Positions 25,439 through 36,839 of a DNA stretch of 64,000 nt are shown piece after piece (position 1 is the first letter of the stretch; each line of letters starts with the position of its first letter). Both the position numbers and the translations under genes were made by a program. The notes beneath the pieces are model-generated. The model was not told the DNA's origin. It worked only from the letters and a program-made list of their open reading frames with translations, and did not search any database. This DNA is from Calycina herbarum (taxonomy: Eukaryota > Ascomycota > Leotiomycetes > Helotiales > Pezizellaceae). The stretch is from NCBI GenBank assembly GCA_001414485.1, contig LLEY01000012.1, forward strand, positions 248,001-312,000. Direction: 5' to 3'.

Positions 25439-27529
25439 ATGGCCATCCCTCAAGAGTAGCCAAGTGGCTCAACCGACGAACTTCACTTCGCCCCGAGAGG
25501 ACAAATTATCGAAGAAGATGTTACGAAGTCAGTTGCAGGCTTTAACTCAAAACGCATGCGAGCAAGAGCATTACTATCCGCAGAAGAAGAAAAGAAATTA
25601 CTACGAAGAATTGATTTGCGAATACTGCCACTTTGCGCATTGATGTTTTTGATGAAGAATCTGGATGCAAACAATGTTGGTACTTCTTCGAGACTCCTTT
25701 AAACATCATTGATGAATACTGACTTGAAAAGGTGTCAAATATTCGAATCATGAATCGTGGCACGGGAATGAATATTTTGAAGCAGTTGAATATGAGCTCG
25801 GATGCTTATAATTTCGTTAATACTATTTACTATGTAAGTTGATAATTGTTGGATATTGAAATTGTACTTGAGATTGGCCTAATGAAGATTTAGATACCAT
25901 ACATTGTCGCTGAAGCCCCGTCGAATCTTTTTCTCAAGAGGCTGCTTCCATCCCGTTGGCTTTCCAGAATCATGGTAAGTCCCGCTTAACACTCGAATGG
26001 TCTCAAGAATTAATTGTGTAATAGATAAGTTGGGGAATCGCAACCTGTTGTCACGCAGCTGTCACCAACCAGCAAGGACTTTATACCGCACGCTTTTTCC
26101 TCGGCCTTCTGGAAGCCGGGATGTTTCCCGGGGTTATTCTTCAAATGTGTTATTGGTATCGACCAGATGAAATGGCTCGACGTCTACTATACTTTTACTC
26201 CGTTGGTAATTTCAGTGCAGTTATCAGTGGGGTTTTGGCCTTTGCATTCGACACGGGGTCCGGAAGAGGGGGTTTGTCTGGCTGGCAATGGTAGTAAGCG
26301 AATCACCCTTCACCTCGCAGAATACTAAGATTCTTTAGGATGTTCATCACCGAGGGTGTTGCCACAATATTGATTGGAGTAGCCATATTTTTCTTTCTTC
26401 CAGACTGTGAATATACCCAGCGATGCTTCCAGTTATTTGTGTCTAATGTATCTTTAGTCCCGCCACAAGCGAAGTGGCTTACAGACCGTGAAAAACAGTT
26501 CATTCAAGCCCGTCTGCCTGGAAACTCGCCCCAAGCAAAAGAAGCGAACTTCAAATGGCAGGAGATTCTTGTGGTTCTGAAAGACCCCAAAACTTGGCTT
26601 TTCACCGCTTGCTGGGCATTTTTCACGGTCGGTACTACTGGCCTACAATTCTATTTGCCAACTGTAATTGTTAATCTTGGTTTCACGTAAGTTGTGTAAT
26701 GGCCCAGTGATAAGCTTCAAAATCTAACAGACCTTTTAGAACTATCGCACGAAGTCAACTTCTCAACCTTCCCACAGCATTCTTATCAATATCATTCATC
26801 GCCATTTTTGGACTGTGGTCGGATAGTGGGAGTCTACCACGTCCAGTATTTCCCCTCTCGTTCATGGTCGTTATTCTCGCTTGTTACGGTGTCCTATACA
26901 CATTCCCAAGCAGTGGTTCTGTGTACGCGGCATCTATCATCGCCAGTTCTCTTTCGTCAGCTTGGTATCCTATGATGTGGCCCTGGCGTGTTCAAACCAC
27001 TTCAAAAGCTACTGGCTCTGCATTTGCAATTGGGTTCGTCAATAGGTGGGTAACCTCTGAGTTCTTTTTCCTCTTTCAGGTTGTTCTGGGGGGATTAAGA
27101 CACCATTTCCTCCTCAGACAACTCACATCCTCCTCTCATACCCCTGCTTCCGCCCCTCCTTTTCCTCAAACCTATTTCTAGAAAGGGCGATACTGACTCC
27201 GAGATCGTAGTTACGGACAAATTGGTGGTGCATTAGGACCTCAAATTTTCAGGTCCAAGTATGCCCCAAATTATGGCGTTTCGTTTAGTGTGGCGATGGT
27301 GATGGTTGGCTTAGCTATCTTGGCCAATTTGACAACTTGGGCAGTGACTGGGAATATGGAAAGAGAGACGAGGAAAGTGAAGAGAGCTATGATAGAAGCC
27401 GCAAAGAGAGGGGAGGCTGTTCTGGATGATGTTAGGTATGAAGGAGGTGGGAGTAAAGTGATTGGCGAAGTCGATGTTGAGAGTGATGACACAAATGGTA
27501 GTGGGAGTAGACTTGGGGGTGTCAACTAG
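25439..27529 (+). CDS. MFS transporter of the allantoate-permease (Dal5) type, with an early in-frame stop
   Basis: Seven exons: to 25675, 25732-25833, 25894-25974, 26025-26290, 26339-26686, 26740-27045 and 27211-27529. RIDLRILPLCALMFLMKNLD opens helix 1 in Dal5-family style; GLYTARFFLGLLEAGMFPG and the later PTVIVNLGFT, RPVFPLSFMVV and SYGQIGGALGPQIF also fit. It should be a plasma-membrane proton symporter for organic anions or small peptides. The longest frame starts at 25439, but codon 7 is TAG (25457-25459). The next Met, at 25556, gives 513 aa and keeps all helices. The first intron would need a weak GTTGGT donor. So the gene is either translated from 25556 or starting to decay. The last intron is the introner-like one. 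Confidence 0.7.
27046..27210 (+). other. Intron sharing sequence with the intron at 393-547
   Basis: A 165-nt phase-2 intron (donor GTGGGT, acceptor ATCGTAG) in the transporter gene, roughly three times longer than that gene's other introns. Blocks shared in order with the metallopeptidase intron are GGTTGTT, TCCTCCTCAGA, a pyrimidine-rich stretch with TTTCCTC, TTCTAGAAA, TACTGACTCC and AGATC. Confidence 0.6.
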
Positions 27530-28051
27530 CTTGCCGCTGTTTTGCTTGCGCTAAAAGTACTTTTTTCAAGAGAGTATCCTAAGATTTAGACCAAGGACAA
27601 CGACAGCGAATGTAGAGCTTCTTCGAAACGCGTGAAAACTTTATACGTCACCAGTAATAGTTAAATCTAGGATTTCTATAAGTGTACATATTGATTTGAG
27701 AATTATGACTCGTGTTCTCTTAGGCCATCTGAAGAAATCTTTTGCCTCGCTTGTCCCCAGCCACCTGCTTTTTTTTTAATAGAAGAGTCATTCACCTTCA
27801 CCTTCACAATACCAAGCATCAATTCACTGCCACACTTGCATGATCAGGCGCATCTTGGCTTCTACCTCAGCCTCAGCTTTAAATCTATTCTGATCTCCAG
27901 AAATCCTCCTCTTCCTAGAGCATCAACTCGACAACAAAATACTTCACCTTTCAACAAATACTCAACACAACCTCTTTAGGCTTGATCAACACCATCAAAC
28001 CAAACAAAAACCAAAAAAACCAATTCCGTCCTTTACGATCCATCCTACAAG
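27530..28051. other. Intergenic, promoter of the 2EXR gene
   Basis: The second half is C/A-rich as in fungal leaders. CTTCACCTT repeats occur near 27793-27808. Nothing else seen. Confidence 0.45.
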
Positions 28052-29467
28052 ATGCCTAAACGAACGATCGACGAGACGGGTCTGCCCCGTACAGGCTCTC
28101 TCCCAGCAAACTCAAGCTCGCATGCACAAAAGAAGCGCAAGAGCAACACAACTTGGAAGCCGGTTCCAGTTGTCGAGGTCCCAAGCCATGAAAGAGTCAA
28201 AACTAAAGAGTGTAAGGTGGAGGGAAAGGAAGGGGAACGAGAGGAGAAGCGTATGGAGGTGGATGGGGAAGCTGCCAGAGAGGCAACATCGCACAACTAC
28301 ATATCTACACCACCTACCACCGACCTCGATACGTCCAACAATACGACACTTGAGACATCCAAATCACCTATACCACGGTCCACCCTGTCTGACCAAACAT
28401 TTACAACAAACGAGACACCTACTACATTCCCACGATTTCGGAAACTACCTCCTGAATTGAGAGCTATGATATGGGCGGCATCCATCCTCCCACGAATTGT
28501 TCCCCTAAAAACACACACCAAAGAGATCCCACCACAACCCGTCAACTCCTCCAAGTCGAGAGCCAGTGGTAATTGGAAATCAATAACCACTATTACTCAA
28601 AAACGCAAACCCAACAACGAACAGCAGTCCACCACAATCACATCTTTAAGATCCACGGCTCCCATCCCATCGCTCCTCCACGTGTATCGTGAATCTAGAG
28701 CGTTGGGACTAACCTACTACACCCTCTCTTTCGGAACCTCCGACCTCCTAGGAAAAACATATTTCAACTTCGCACAAGATACACTTTACCTCCCCCAACT
28801 AAAAGACACAAACCACTACATATCAGAAGACAGACCGACCAACAAAACATCAACCATCCTCTACTCTCTCGTGCGTCCCAAAGAACGAAATCTCATCACC
28901 CACCTCGCATTACCAAATCCAAAACTCAAGATATTCGATCCTAATGCACCCGTAGAGGTAAACCGAGCGTGTAGCATCATGTACGCACTCCTCCCTGAAC
29001 TTTCGTTCTTCGAAAACGCGAAGAATATTACGGTCGTGCGGGAGAATTTCTTCGATGAGTGGGAACAAGGGAAGGCGATGGGATATGGGGATATGGGTGA
29101 GTGGGGGTTTTTGAAGCCGCTCTTCAGTCTGAGGGATAGGTCGAGGAAGAGGGAGAATATGGGGTTTTCTGAGAGGAGGTTTTGTAAGAAATATCAGCTG
29201 CTTGGGCGGGAGGAGGATGGAGGGGAAGGAGATGAGGATGGCAAATGGAAAGCGATGCCTAGGAGTTTATTTAGGTATATATGGGGAAAGTACTGGGGGG
29301 AAGTGGGTGGTGAGGAGAGGGAACTCCCGGAAGTGGCATACAAAGTCTTAGGAAGAGAGAGTCTGAGAAAGAAGGTGGAAATATTGGTAGAGGAGGGATT
29401 TTTGAATGATGTTGCTGGGGGTGGGGGATTTTGGAGAGAGGAAAAAGTAAAAGAAGGCGATAAGTGA
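28052..29467 (+). CDS. 2EXR-domain protein, single exon (471 aa)
   Basis: Starts MPKRTIDETGLPRTGSLPAN and is intronless. Residues 1-120 are low-complexity and charged, with a possible nuclear signal (AQKKRKSN). The 2EXR signature FPRFRKLPPELRAMIWAASI begins near residue 127, and LLHVYRESRALGLTYYTLSF near 210 is the usual following block (C-x-x-SR in many relatives, here VYRESR). The 2EXR family is expanded in filamentous fungi and has no settled function; it resembles F-box-like adaptors. The last 130 residues are rich in Glu, Gly and Lys. Composition turns from C-rich to G-rich in the last third, as in EMC7. Confidence 0.78.
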   Translation: MPKRTIDETGLPRTGSLPANSSSHAQKKRKSNTTWKPVPVVEVPSHERVKTKECKVEGKEGEREEKRMEVDGEAAREATSHNYISTPPTTDLDTSNNTTLETSKSPIPRSTLSDQTFTTNETPTTFPRFRKLPPELRAMIWAASILPRIVPLKTHTKEIPPQPVNSSKSRASGNWKSITTITQKRKPNNEQQSTTITSLRSTAPIPSLLHVYRESRALGLTYYTLSFGTSDLLGKTYFNFAQDTLYLPQLKDTNHYISEDRPTNKTSTILYSLVRPKERNLITHLALPNPKLKIFDPNAPVEVNRACSIMYALLPELSFFENAKNITVVRENFFDEWEQGKAMGYGDMGEWGFLKPLFSLRDRSRKRENMGFSERRFCKKYQLLGREEDGGEGDEDGKWKAMPRSLFRYIWGKYWGEVGGEERELPEVAYKVLGRESLRKKVEILVEEGFLNDVAGGGGFWREEKVKEGDK

Positions 29468-29891
29468 CATGGGTTCTTCGTATCATAGTAGTTACCTGAG
29501 ATCATCTCAGTTTATATAAGCATGCACTTTTTATGTTTGGAATAAGCTCTAATTACTTATTATGTGACTCTTGAAAATAAACTTCTATGTTGGGCGTCAG
29601 AATCCTACCAGCATTCGCGATACACAAGAAAACATAGTGTTAGCCATTGTAATTTTGAAATCAATTTTCGAAAAGATCTCGCTTAACATATCAAATTGTT
29701 CTAAATTCGTAGGATAATTACCTTGACAGTACTTATCCCTAGAAAGCCAGAAGAATAAGAGCTAGGTAGTCAGGACAGATGCCAACCTAGAGCCTCGAGT
29801 ATTTACTCCGGCCTTTATCGTTCAACCAGAGACAGGCTGCAGTCTCCTTTCTCTAGGCAACATATTGTCATCAATTTCTCATCACTCAATC
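29468..29891. other. Intergenic between convergent genes
   Basis: 3' sides of the 2EXR gene and the amidohydrolase gene meet here. Nothing coding seen. Confidence 0.5.
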
Positions 29892-31181
29892 TCATTCAAC
29901 AGAATCCCAAGGATTATGCACCCTTTCAAACTCAACACCAGCCAACCAAACTCTCTTAATATCCTGCGTAGCAATAATACTCACCAAAGGATTACTCCCC
30001 AACATCACAAGATCAGCTCGCTTCCCAACCTCAATAACTCCACGATCACTCAACCCGTGAACCTCAGCCGGAAGCGAAGTAGCTGCCCTCAAAGCCTCCG
30101 CAGGCGTCCACCCAGCAGCCACGAAATTCGCAAGCTCACGATGCGTCGAGAGACCAAAGGGAATAATAAGATATCCCCCAAAAGTACTCGGAGGAGCAGC
30201 ATCTGATCCTACGAGAATGGTTGCGCCGGCGGCATGAAGTAATTGTGAATTCAGGAGCGCAGTTGTACTGAAATTACCGCTGAAATCGTTGGCGGCGTTC
30301 AGAGCTGGGTAAGCAATTGTTGAATTAGACGTATCGAATGCTTGAGTAATGGTGATGGTCGGTGTGATGGATTGTCCTCTGCGAATCACCTCCGCAATCA
30401 TGGATGCGGGGATTCGCTTGTCTTTGATCATATGTTGGATGTGATCTGTTCCCGATGCCACAGCAGTGACCCAGCTTGCATATTTGGTAGCATGTGTTGC
30501 CATCTGAAGTCCTCTCTCATGAACGATTTCAACTAGCTGATTTGTTTGGTTCTGCGTCAAAGCTGCTGGTGCCGCATCGCCAATGAGTTTGATGTAATTC
30601 GTGGAGAAGTTATTTATGTTGACATCGACAAAGTTGTACATGGATTCTGGCGTAGAAAGAAGACTGAATTCTCCATCCACCGCAGTACTGTTGGGATTGG
30701 CATACCCGGCAGCACCAGAAGTAAAGAAGTCCGTCAATCCAGTCTGTTTACGCAGTTCCTGGCAGAGAGGCAGAATAGTACATCCCATGCTGAGTACTGT
30801 AGTCACTCCAAAGCTACTCAATGTCACCATATCTGTCAATGCGTAGGGGTGCGCATGGCTATCTATCAGCCCAGGGATGAGAAATTGACCTTCCCCGTCA
30901 ATTGTCGCGTCAATATCCCCGTTTTCATCGCCAATGATTCCACCATCAATGACAACTGTACGAGGCTCAGAGAACTTGTAGCCGTCGAAGACGCTGACAT
31001 TTGTGATAGCTGTCCGGAGATTTTCAGGTTTTGGGGCTTCTCTCTTGCGAAGAAGGTCAACTTGTAAGGAAGCTTCAGTAGCAGATGGGGCAGAATGGTT
31101 GGGACACCCAAGAGCGATAGGCGTAGTTATTGTGATTCCGACCGCGACGAAACATCCCATTGTTGATAAGAAGTTGTACAT
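29892..31181 (-). CDS. Secreted amidohydrolase-family protein (429 aa)
   Basis: Single exon. The N-terminus MYNFLSTMGCFVAVGITITT is a likely signal peptide. The metal-dependent hydrolase pattern is clear: FLIPGLIDSHAHPY (first HxH), TNYIKLIGD (Lys of the metal bridge is plausible), MATHATKYASWVTA and GTDHIQHM (further His ligands), LVGSDAAPPSTFG (Asp ligand) and the closing GVIEVGKRADLVMLGSNPL. Closest resemblance is the imidazolonepropionase-like branch of the amidohydrolase superfamily. It should hydrolyse a cyclic amide or similar bond outside the cell or in the secretory path; the substrate cannot be told. Several N-x-S/T sites (NSTAVD, NNFST, NQTNQ) suit a secreted protein. Confidence 0.85.
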   Translation of the reverse strand: MYNFLSTMGCFVAVGITITTPIALGCPNHSAPSATEASLQVDLLRKREAPKPENLRTAITNVSVFDGYKFSEPRTVVIDGGIIGDENGDIDATIDGEGQFLIPGLIDSHAHPYALTDMVTLSSFGVTTVLSMGCTILPLCQELRKQTGLTDFFTSGAAGYANPNSTAVDGEFSLLSTPESMYNFVDVNINNFSTNYIKLIGDAAPAALTQNQTNQLVEIVHERGLQMATHATKYASWVTAVASGTDHIQHMIKDKRIPASMIAEVIRRGQSITPTITITQAFDTSNSTIAYPALNAANDFSGNFSTTALLNSQLLHAAGATILVGSDAAPPSTFGGYLIIPFGLSTHRELANFVAAGWTPAEALRAATSLPAEVHGLSDRGVIEVGKRADLVMLGSNPLVSIIATQDIKRVWLAGVEFERVHNPWDSVE

Positions 31182-32364
31182 CTTGGTGTAGAAGAGAAAT
31201 ATGAATGAACCCTAAATCAAAAAAGACTGAAAGTAACTTCGCAATATAGACAATTTTAGTCCCGGAGATCCGAAAAAATAGAGTTAGGAAGAAATACTCG
31301 CACATATTAATAGCCAAAATCCTACCGTGCATCTGTTGTTCCTGGACCACCTGAACTCCACGCGGCGTGCGGCACAGGAATACGACAACAATTACAAGGA
31401 TAATCCCCCCTGTAATAGCTTTCATGATCTGCTGCCTCCTTTGGGAATGAGGAACATATGGCGAGATTACACCGTGTTTTTGCAACCAACAAACTCCTCT
31501 GCATGACTTGAACCTCCGGGATAACCGATACGTTCTGGTTATTAGATGTAATCAAGTTCATTACCAGAAAAAGGAAAACCGACGGGCAACGGGAAAGTGT
31601 AGTGTGTATATATTCAAACTCGTGAATGATGAAGAAATGTGGTCTAACATCTATTCTACGGCTCCAGTTGTGGTCACCGTGGTGGGTGCTTTGAAGATCG
31701 TCAACCCGCTAACCACGCTCTCTCTTACACCTTCCAACAAGCATTTCATAAACATCCACATCAACAAAAACATGAAACATGAAACAAGCCAAAAACAATT
31801 TCCAAGAGTGTTTCCCATTTCATTCGCTCTAAAAAAAAATCATGCTCTACACAACATCAACAAAAGAAAGAAAAAACGCTCACGCCTCGCTAATCGAGCA
31901 AGACAAGGTAAATGGATGGATGGCCAAGCCCCAAGATGAATCAAAATAAAGGCCTCCAAAAGAAAGCAAAAGCAACCCATCATATCTCATCCTCGCTCGC
32001 TCGCTTGCTCTGTCTCGCGACAGAGCGTCAGGAATCTTTTGATAACCGTTCCCCAGGAATATCCTATTCCCACCCAGGAAACCAACTCCCCCTTCCTAAT
32101 ACCAAAAAAAGAAAGACTGAATAAGAAGAAGTGTCACAATATGATGGGCCGTGATGCACGCAAGAAGCGTGCGCACCTTCCCAAAAACTTGAATGTGGTC
32201 GTCGCAAAAGAAGCAAGCAGCCACCATTGCTCGATACCAAAATATCGCACCATAAGCGCGATTATGCGGTATTTGTGTGCTGTGTATAATGAGAGTTTGA
32301 ACATCCGAGAAAGATCCGGGGGGCGGAACAAATGAAATCTAGTTTATTGTGATGGCGAATGTCT
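31182..32364. other. Intergenic between amidohydrolase start and MGA2-like 3' end
   Basis: Short frames here have no recognisable content. A purine-rich tract (31840-31910) and the probable 3' untranslated region of the MGA2-like gene are all I see. Confidence 0.45.
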
Positions 32365-35300
32365 TTAAACTTCGACGATTCGAGCTTGGTCATTACGAGC
32401 CCGCATAGACTCAACCAGGGTTGAAACCCGAGTCCAAACTTGTGGTACTCGGTTGTAAAGCATGGCAAGAATAACAATCGTGAGAAGAGGAATCTATTGA
32501 TGGTTAGTATTTATATGACGAATGGGGGAAATGGTACTTACCCAAATGAAGAATAGATTCCTATCCCGACTGAGCCGCTTCACCTTCTCGGCGTGGGCGA
32601 GTCTCAGCTGGTCTTGTTGTTCTCTGGTAATTGTATGCTCTTTGCCAATTCTAACAGTTTCTAGCACCACCGGCCGTTTTGCCGCTGCTGTCGAACTCTC
32701 GGCTTGATCGAAGATTTCTACACACTTATTGTCCGCCACCGCATCTGCTGCTGCTCGTGTGGCAGATTGTCTTTTGGTATCTGTATCTCCTGGGAAGATA
32801 TCTTCGTACGCGGGAGGTGCAGCAGGTACGGTACCAGAAAACAGATCCCACCACTTATAATCTTGCTCTTTGGCACCATTTGCAACATTTGCACCATCTT
32901 GCCTGTTGACCAAATTGCTAATTCGGCGAACCATAGGAGCATTAGGTCCCAAGTAATTCTGATAGTCCGGAAGTGCAGGCATCTGTGGCAAGTTGCGAAG
33001 ATTGCCTTGCATTGTGCGTTGGAATTGCTGTATTTGAGCAGTGATTTGGTCACGGAATGCGGTCATAGCAGCTGAGGGCGACGCAAGTCCAGCATGAGTC
33101 TCAAGGTCTGGCAGTTCTAGGATGGGCTTTTGATCCGAATCTTCCGCCTTCGAGTGTTGACCACTTTGACGTCTGACTGATCTCATCCAAAATGCTCCAT
33201 CGTTTGCAGCATCTGCGTCCTCATCCTCGTATTCATTGTCACCGTCGCTATCGTCACTAACAGCAGGGTCAAGAGACTCCGGTCGTGATAGTGGCTCCCA
33301 AACAGATCTCATAGATGTAGCACTGTTTGTCCTGCTCTTCATTGAAGAGCCGCTGCGTCTTCTGGTGTGATGCTCCACACGACGAGTGACGCGAAGAACC
33401 TCTTCCGACGTCGCCATATCAGAAGGTGTGAAACCTTGAAGACTTCTGACTGTAGGGTCTGCACCACTCAGCATAAGACGTCGGACTATCTGAGGGTGGC
33501 CGTGAAGTGCTGCAAAATGCATTGGTGTGTAACCGCCTTTGTCTCGAGCTTCGGGGTTGGCTCCTCGTGCAAGAAGCGCAGCCACGACCCGGTTAAGTCC
33601 TAGAGAGCAGGCAAGATGAAGCATGGTTTGGCCAGATGTTCGTCTGAGATTGAGCCGTGGCATATGCGGACTATCATCAAGATCAATTAGATCTAGACAT
33701 CTCAACAAGGTCGCTTCTACGTCAACACCAAAAGTGGCAGCATTGAAGCCAGACATCTGTTTGCCTCCGCTTGAACCACCTGTCGGTGAGCTGTTGGCTG
33801 GTCCTCCCCAAGAGGGATTGCCGTCGCCAACTATCCTTCGGGCAAGGTCTCGAATATCTTCCATCTTCCCAGTCATCTTATGACCCAAAACAGCCAGCGC
33901 AGTTCGTATGAGTTGTTGCTCATCATCATCCACATACTTGAAGGAAGCTGATGATTTTGTCAAGTTAGGTGCATAAGGTTGCATCTGTTGCTGCTGGTGC
34001 TGGAATTTGAAAGTTACAGGAACAGTTCCAGGAAATGCTGATGGTGGTAAAAGGCACACGAGTGAAGTCTCACCCCAGAATGTGGTCGTTGTAGCTTTAG
34101 CGTCACCAAACATAACTTCCAATCCCTGGCAAAATCCACTTCCTAAGCAAGTTACCTCAATTCCACCAGCTCTTGGTCCCTCGCCGGGGATCAATTTGTG
34201 AATGGTTGGTGGTCTTTGAGGATTGAGATTCAAAGGCATGCCATAAACCCCACTAGAAACTGCTTGTCCCATTTGAGGCGGCTGATGAGGGTACGTGGAA
34301 GCGCCATTCCTTAAGCTGTTTGGACTAGGAGCCCGACTAGGATGTGCAGATACAGGCGCCGAGAATAATGGATGTGCCATTGCCAGATTTTCCATAGATA
34401 GCGATCGATTATGGTTGCCAAGGAACAGATGGTCATTGCTGTTAGGTGTTGGGGGACCCGTGTTATATTGTTGTGGGATTGTAGAAACTTTTGGGGGAGG
34501 TTGACCAAAGGGCATATCTGGCATAGGGAATGAATTTAGATGAGGAGTGAATGGCGAGACAGCTGTAGATGTTGCAACCATATTTTGAAGTTGCCCAGGT
34601 GACTGTCCTGTTTCTAGTCGCGTCATTTCTAGACCGCTGGGAACCTTTCCTGGTCCCGATCCACTTGCTTTTCGCTTCTTTGACAGTGGACCCGAAGAAG
34701 CGGTTGGAGAGGTATGTCGAGATAAGTTGCGAGGCGTCATGGTTGCTGATGTCATTTGAGCTGGATGTGAAGAGGTGTTCATGTTCATATTGTTGGGAAA
34801 GTGCAAATTGAAATTTGCTCCCATATTCTGCAAATCAGAGCTTGAGTGAGTGAGACGGAAAGGGCCACCTGCAACAGGACCTGCACTCAGTGTGCCATCG
34901 GGTGGAAAGGAAGAGGTTGTAGGGTATAATTGGCCATCCGAACCAGTCGAAGTTTGTGTTGACAACGTTGGCATATTATGGGTTTTATGATCGTCTGTGA
35001 TCATGATGGAAGTTGTCATTCCCTGGGCTATGACACGGTCCTGGTAATCCTTGAGCGTTATGATGACCTGAAATCCAAGCTTTTCGTTTTGGTGCCGGCA
35101 ATAACATGCAATCCGCATCGGGGCATCTACTTGCAATGCTCCTTCGGGGACAAATGGTTCACCACGATCTCCGGTTGCTTCATTTCGTGTCTGAGGACTA
35201 GGTGTCTCCCAGTCTTTCACCTCAAAACAATTGAAGACAACAACACGCTTGGCTTCATCTTTGTGCCACATTTCCTCTTCCTCAACCTTTTTGATCTTCT

Positions 35301-36839
35301 TTCGAGCGGCCCTCTTTCGTTCGCGCACTATACACCCTGGGCAGATTTTGACATCGCCCCCATTCAGAGGTTTGTCTTCTTCCTTTAGTTCCTCTTCTTC
35401 CTCTTCACCTTCTCCGCTATCTGCTTTTGGCGATTTTGTTTCCACTTTGATCGAAGGAGTCTGGGCCGCACGTTCAAAAGCACGTCGTCTATTGTCCGGA
35501 TTAAGCATGGCACTAGTACATACAAGAGTAGTATACAGTTCCAGCATATCGGGTGATCGTTCTGGGGTAGGCTTTGTGAGGAGCTTTGGTTTCGCGATAG
35601 TGTGAGTTGGAAGATGGATTTTGGTGATACCTGGAGGCATTGGGAAGAGCGTAATTTTTATTGGAATTTGAGTCTCCACGCGAGACTTTAATGGGGTAGG
35701 GTGAATAGTCATTCTCGTCTTGTATGGAGGACCCATTGGAAACCCTGGTGGTGGCATTCTGGGCATTTGCTGGAAATTCATAACCGGATGCATACCTGGT
35801 TGCATACCTTGCGGTATACCTGGTTGTATATTATGTTGCATGTTTGGCTGCATATTTGGCTGCATCATTGGTAGGCCATTGTTTGGAAAAGCTTCGAAGC
35901 CCATTGCCCAAGCTGGATTTGGCGGATTATTGGCAAACATTGTTCCGCTTGGATACTCCAGCCCTGCAGGAGATGGTGAACTATTAAAAAAGGCCGATGG
36001 AGACGATTCGTGACTTGCAACCATGTTGGAAAGTGGCGAAGCTTCTCGTGAACCGGATGTATGGAGTCCATTCATAGACTGGGTCATGGAATATTGCTAC
36101 AGCAATTAGTATTGGAATTGAAATCGTACTCTGTCGCACTTACTGAATTTGCCTTGAGGTGGGTTCTATCGTATCGCGGCCTTGGAGCAGATGGGGTTCT
36201 GTCCTGTATATCGAGTTTGGTTGTTGGCATACTGGGTGAAATTGAGTTGACCCGGGAATTTCCAAATTGACTCGGGCTGCTCGCCGCACTTTCAAAATCA
36301 AAATCATTTTCCATGACTTTATCATTGAAGTCGGCCTTAAAGTCGCCCCCAGAGTTTATCGAAGCAGGATTAATAGTTCCGTCAAAAGACCCAAATCCCG
36401 TCGTATTTTCCATCACGTCGTTCATCTTCCAATCGCCTCCATCTGCCATAATGATATCGCCTGGGGTTATCACAGACCGCGAGGATTCCGAACTGGACTT
36501 GCGCTTGTATCCAGAGGAGTCGGAAGAGGAATCTGGAAGTGAACCAGTTGGAGAGGCGGTCGATGGAGAGGGTAACTGGTGTTGAACTCCTGTCTCAAGG
36601 GTCGCTTTGCTTTGAACAGGGCTTTTGAAATCGAATGGCGCCGGAGTGCTAAAGTTAACAAATTGTGAATTATCTGCGTCCTCTCCCAAAAATATTCCAG
36701 GGCTATTTGCCCCTTCCAGCGATTGATTGGCGTCGAAAAACTCGAAGACTGAATCCGAATCCAATGGCCCTGTCATATCAGAATCCAGGATAAATGGCGG
36801 CGAACTCGCAGCATATGGAATCTCGCCAGAATTCGGCAT
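32365..36839 (-). CDS. MGA2: MGA2/SPT23-like membrane-anchored transcription factor (1459 aa)
   Basis: Exons are 36839-36144, 36096-32542 and 32493-32365, with introns of 47 and 48 nt at phase 0. Order of parts: a Ser/Pro-rich N-terminus; a KICPGCIVRERKRAARKK segment and acidic run near residues 440-480; an IPT/TIG domain (IHKLIPGEGPRAGGIEVTCL) near 862-950; ankyrin repeats (TMLHLACSLGLNRVVAALL, TPMHFAALHGHPQIVRRLML) near 1054-1125; and one hydrophobic helix encoded by the last exon (IPLLTIVILAMLY, about 1418-1430). This is the build of yeast Mga2/Spt23, ER-anchored precursors cut by the proteasome to release the factor that drives fatty-acid desaturase genes. The first ankyrin-encoding part and the tail anchor are intact, so the pathway should work here. 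The homologue is single in this window. Confidence 0.88.
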
